Positions 61,379 to 64,000 of a stretch of DNA of 64,000 bases are shown here, in pieces. Below the pieces are notes generated by a model. The model searched no databases. It was not told the DNA's origin and saw nothing but the letters and a program-made list of their open reading frames with translations. Position 1 is the first letter of the stretch; each line of letters begins with the position of its first letter. The stretch comes from Undibacterium sp. (GTDB lineage: Bacteria > Pseudomonadota > Gammaproteobacteria > Burkholderiales > Burkholderiaceae_D). A program made the translations under genes and the position numbers. Where the stretch lies: assembly GCF_030651495.1 (NCBI RefSeq), contig NZ_JAUSFI010000110.1, positions 31,430 to 95,429 on the forward strand. Direction: 5' to 3'.

Positions 61379-62071
61379 CTAATAGTTGATTTCAATGATC
61401 CCGCCAATTCTCGCAATTCCGCTGACCACTTGACCAGATAAAGTTTTGGCCTTGGCAATCTGCCCTTCGTTGGCATTGTTTAATGCCAACCCATCTGTCG
61501 TGACTTGGAAGCCAGTCCCTGTACTTGTGACGCGAACTGATTGCCCTTGTTGAACAGCAAGAGACGCCTTCAGTGCCTCCATTCTCAATACACTGCCCGA
61601 TGTGAGTGAGGTAGCCAGTGATCTTCCTATTATCTGAGCAGGATTTGTAATCACACCTACTGGCAGTGTCGAAAGATCGCCACTCACTTTGCTAATGTCA
61701 TTGGCTGTAATGATTTGTCCTTGCAATAATGGCGTGGCGGCTACATAGTAATCGCCAGATACTTTCACTTGTGCTGAAAGATAGATAGTCCAAGGTTTCG
61801 GAGCTGTGCAGCGAATTCCCAAGGTCATTTTCCCCCACGTTTTGCTTCCTTGGGGGAGAAAGGCTGACAAATTGAGGCATGCCGGTAACTTTAACCGACT
61901 GTCGATTTGCCCTGTCGTAATGTCCACTTTTCCGAGATGCCCGGTCGTTTGTAATCGCAAAAAATCTTCCGCTACCCGGCGTAACTCAATTGGATCTTGA
62001 ATTTGAATATCTGCTTGAGCCAGTGCCAATTGACTTATTCCTAGAAGGAACAAGGTGATGATCTTTTTCAT
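61379..62071 (-). CDS. flgA: Flagellar P-ring assembly chaperone FlgA
   Basis: FlgA is the periplasmic chaperone for the P-ring protein FlgI. The signal peptide is MKKIITLFLLGISQLALAQA. The SAF-type C-terminal domain contains PLLQGQIITANDISKVSGDL, and VQQGQSVRVTSTGTGFQV follows. ATG 62071 is preferred over 62092. The product has 230 residues. It is divergent from flgB across about 185 bases that hold only short direct and inverted repeats. Confidence 0.93.
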   Translation of the reverse strand: MKKIITLFLLGISQLALAQADIQIQDPIELRRVAEDFLRLQTTGHLGKVDITTGQIDSRLKLPACLNLSAFLPQGSKTWGKMTLGIRCTAPKPWTIYLSAQVKVSGDYYVAATPLLQGQIITANDISKVSGDLSTLPVGVITNPAQIIGRSLATSLTSGSVLRMEALKASLAVQQGQSVRVTSTGTGFQVTTDGLALNNANEGQIAKAKTLSGQVVSGIARIGGIIEINY

Positions 62072-62257
62072 ATTACTCTCGACGCAGAACACAGATTGTC
62101 ATTTTATGTGCTTACCCAAACTCTTAAATGGGTGAATAGGCGGGGTTTTCTAGCGATGATCGTGTGATCGGAGTGAATCTTGGGGACGTAATATGAAAAA
62201 TATCAAAAACCGTTTAAATGTTTGTTGTGTTGTAGTTAGTTGATCGATGGAGGAAAT

Positions 62258-62662
62258 ATGGTTGGCAAAATTGATGATTTCATGCGGTTCCATGAAGCGG
62301 CATTATCTATCCGGGGACAGCGTCAGCAATTGTTGGCATCGAATATTGCGAATGCTGACACGCCCAATTATAAGGCGCGTGACATCGATTTTTCTGCTGC
62401 GATGAATCACGCGCTTAGTCTTAAAGGTGGTCAAGTTTCTGCCGATTTGGCAAAAACTTCAGCTACCCATCTGGATGTTCAGGGTGCGCAGAATGGCGTA
62501 AGCCCGCTCTACCGTACCATCTCACAAGGCAGTGTGGATGGGAATACGGTGGATATGGATGTGGAGCGCAATCAGTTCACGGATAACTCGCTCCGTTATG
62601 AGGCTAGTCTTACTCTTCTGAATATGCAGATCCGCAATATGCTTGCGGCGATACAGGGTTAA
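62258..62662 (+). CDS. flgB: Flagellar basal-body rod protein FlgB
   Basis: FlgB is a proximal rod protein. The 134-residue protein has [24 protein letters not shown], the rod-protein signature, and a C-terminal helix ([20 protein letters not shown]). GGAGGAA lies just before ATG 62258, deciding against the upstream in-frame start at 62240. It opens the flgBCD operon, probably FlhDC-activated. Confidence 0.96.
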   Translation: MVGKIDDFMRFHEAALSIRGQRQQLLASNIANADTPNYKARDIDFSAAMNHALSLKGGQVSADLAKTSATHLDVQGAQNGVSPLYRTISQGSVDGNTVDMDVERNQFTDNSLRYEASLTLLNMQIRNMLAAIQG

Positions 62663-62667
62663 TCATC

Positions 62668-63072
62668 ATGTCGCTATTTAACATTTTTAATGTGGCAGGT
62701 TCGGCGATGAGCGCGCAGGCGCAACGTCTGAATGTCGTATCCAGTAATCTGGCAAATGCCGATAGCGTTACCAGTTCAAATGGTCAGCCTTACAAGGCCA
62801 AGCAAGTGGTGTTCAGCGCGGTACCAGTGGCAGATTCTGTGTCTACTGGAGTGAAGGTCAGTGAAGTGGTGGAAGACGCCAATCCACCGAAAATGATGTA
62901 TGACCCGAAACATCCACTCGCTGATGAAAAGGGGTATGTGGCCATGCCAAATGTCAATGTCGTAGAAGAAATGGTTAATATGATTTCTGCTTCGCGCTCA
63001 TATCAGACCAATGTGGAAACCATGAATGCTGCCAAGACCATGCTGCTCAAGACGCTGACTCTGGGCCAGTAA
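62668..63072 (+). CDS. flgC: Flagellar basal-body rod protein FlgC
   Basis: FlgC is a proximal rod protein. The 134-residue protein starts [20 protein letters not shown] and has [20 protein letters not shown]. The conserved end [20 protein letters not shown] is the family helix. It lies five bases after flgB. Confidence 0.96.
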   Translation: MSLFNIFNVAGSAMSAQAQRLNVVSSNLANADSVTSSNGQPYKAKQVVFSAVPVADSVSTGVKVSEVVEDANPPKMMYDPKHPLADEKGYVAMPNVNVVEEMVNMISASRSYQTNVETMNAAKTMLLKTLTLGQ

Positions 63073-63106
63073 TCGCTTAATAGATAGAACTGAGAGAGAA
63101 CTCACT

Positions 63107-63775
63107 ATGACTACCGTACAAACCAACGCCGTTGACCCAAGTTTACTTGCGACCATGAATAGTGGCAGCGTCGCCAAGAGTACAACGCAAGAAGCGCAGG
63201 ATCGCTTCATGACCTTGCTGGTGACGCAGATGAAAAATCAAGATCCCTTGAACCCGATGGATAACGCGCAAGTGACTAGCCAATTGGCGCAATTATCAAC
63301 AGTAACGGGGATTGATAAATTAAATGCTACCGTAACAGCATTGAATGCGAGCTTTCAGACCAGTCAGAATTTGCAGGCAGCGAGCATGATAGGGCATGGC
63401 GTGATTGCGCCGGGAAATGCGATTGGCTTAACGGATGGTAAATCAATATTTGGGGTTGAATTGCCGCAATCGGCCGATAAGCTCCAAGTTAGTATTAAAG
63501 ATGCAGCTGGAACCATCGTCAGAACAATGGATCTTGGATTAACACCCGCCGGGGTAAGTACCATGAGTTGGGATGGCAAGACCGATAGCGGCGCCACCGC
63601 CGTAAATGGGGTCTATCAGTTCGAAGTCAGTGCAAATGCTGCCGATAAAAAATTAGATGCGACATTGCTCAGTTTTGGACTCGTTTCTAGTATTACCTCT
63701 GGTACGCAAGGGGCAAAATTGAGTGTTGCTAATATTGGTGATATTGGCATGACGGATGTTAGACAGATTTATTAA
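63107..63775 (+). CDS. flgD: Flagellar hook assembly protein FlgD
   Basis: FlgD is the hook-cap protein that lets FlgE subunits polymerise. DRFMTLLVTQMKNQDPLNPMD and SQLAQLSTVTGIDKLN are diagnostic. A tudor/FnIII-like core follows (STMSWDGKTDSGATAVNGVY). The 222-residue length is normal. The next gene is usually flgE, which is not seen before the window edge. Confidence 0.95.
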   Translation: MTTVQTNAVDPSLLATMNSGSVAKSTTQEAQDRFMTLLVTQMKNQDPLNPMDNAQVTSQLAQLSTVTGIDKLNATVTALNASFQTSQNLQAASMIGHGVIAPGNAIGLTDGKSIFGVELPQSADKLQVSIKDAAGTIVRTMDLGLTPAGVSTMSWDGKTDSGATAVNGVYQFEVSANAADKKLDATLLSFGLVSSITSGTQGAKLSVANIGDIGMTDVRQIY

Positions 63776-63852
63776 TCGCCAAACTGATAAACCGAACCAG
63801 ATTGGTCGATCAGGGCGTGCAAAATGGTTTGATGTGATTTAACTAGAGGGCA

Positions 63853-63927
63853 TGCCCAAGACGCAATCCCCATGCGGCTTGCAGAGCAGACTGCCTGCAA
63901 AGGCGCATGGGGATTGCGTCTTGGGCA
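63853..63927. repeat. Perfect 24-bp inverted repeat after flgD
   Basis: The left arm starts TGCCCAAGACGCAATCCCC (63853-63876) and the right arm is its exact complement (63904-63927). A smaller stem TTGCAG/CTGCAA lies in the 27-base loop. No T run follows. The bases to 64000 contain no gene start I can support. It could be a terminator-like hairpin or a mobile repeat. Confidence 0.75.
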
Positions 63928-64000
63928 GGGTCACTTTTAGGTTTCTCAACAATTCAACAGCATTTCGCCGCCCATACAAAATGACAATGACCGTTATCGA

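Overview
The window reads as chromosomal core DNA of a betaproteobacterium, most likely order Burkholderiales and close to Oxalobacteraceae. This rests on protein character and gene order: surE-pcm-nlpD-rpoS; ndk-rlmN-pilW-rodZ-ispG-hisS-yfgM-bamB-der-hfq-hflX-hflK-hflC-hisZ-purA; and an flhDC-mot-che-flhBAFG-fliA-flg motility cluster. By eye the DNA is AT-leaning (about mid-40s % GC), which is low for that group. No phage, insertion sequence, CRISPR array or rRNA was seen.

Layout. 1-6.4 kb: quinone oxidoreductase (minus strand), then surE, pcm, nlpD, rpoS and rlmD. 6.8-22.5 kb: a long plus-strand run covering nucleotide supply (ndk, purA), rRNA methylation (rlmN), pilus and cell shape (pilW, rodZ), isoprenoids (ispG), tRNA charging (hisS), envelope assembly (yfgM, bamB), ribosome GTPases (der, hflX), Hfq, the HflKC protease regulator and hisZ. 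22.5-28 kb: a phosphoribosyltransferase, two identical tRNA-Leu(CAG) genes on the minus strand, then rnr, rlmB and cysE. 28-32.5 kb (minus strand): lpxH, two cyclophilins, an L,D-transpeptidase and a TPR protein that shares its C-terminal domain. 32.6-33.4 kb: a heavily decayed cysteinyl-tRNA synthetase gene. 33.4-37.2 kb: alkA-like glycosylase, accA, tilS and dnaQ.

37.2-64 kb is a flagellar and chemotaxis island. It holds the master regulator flhDC, a membrane-bound methyltransferase, the stator motAB, a CheZ-like protein with its own CheY-like regulator, cheA, cheW, one chemoreceptor, cheR, cheD, cheB, cheY, cheZ, an EAL-HDOD protein, the export and placement genes flhB, flhA, flhF and flhG, sigma-28 (fliA), a second stator (motCD), flgN, flgM and flgA on the minus strand, and flgBCD. 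The logic is the usual cascade: FlhDC turns on the hook-basal-body and export genes; FliA, held by FlgM until the hook is built, turns on late genes.

Most genes are ordinary. The points most worth a second look are: (1) the cysS pseudogene at its usual chromosomal place, with the catalytic core deleted; (2) two tandem sigma-28-type promoter sequences upstream of flhDC, matching a third, near-perfect one before flgM, which suggests FliA feedback on the master regulator; (3) a perfect 24-bp inverted repeat just after flgD, where flgE would be expected; (4) a CheY/CheZ-like pair duplicated within one cluster; (5) an FlhG that has lost its Walker A motif; (6) the membrane methyltransferase inside the flhDC-motAB run. 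I did not find a clearly new defence or mobile system.
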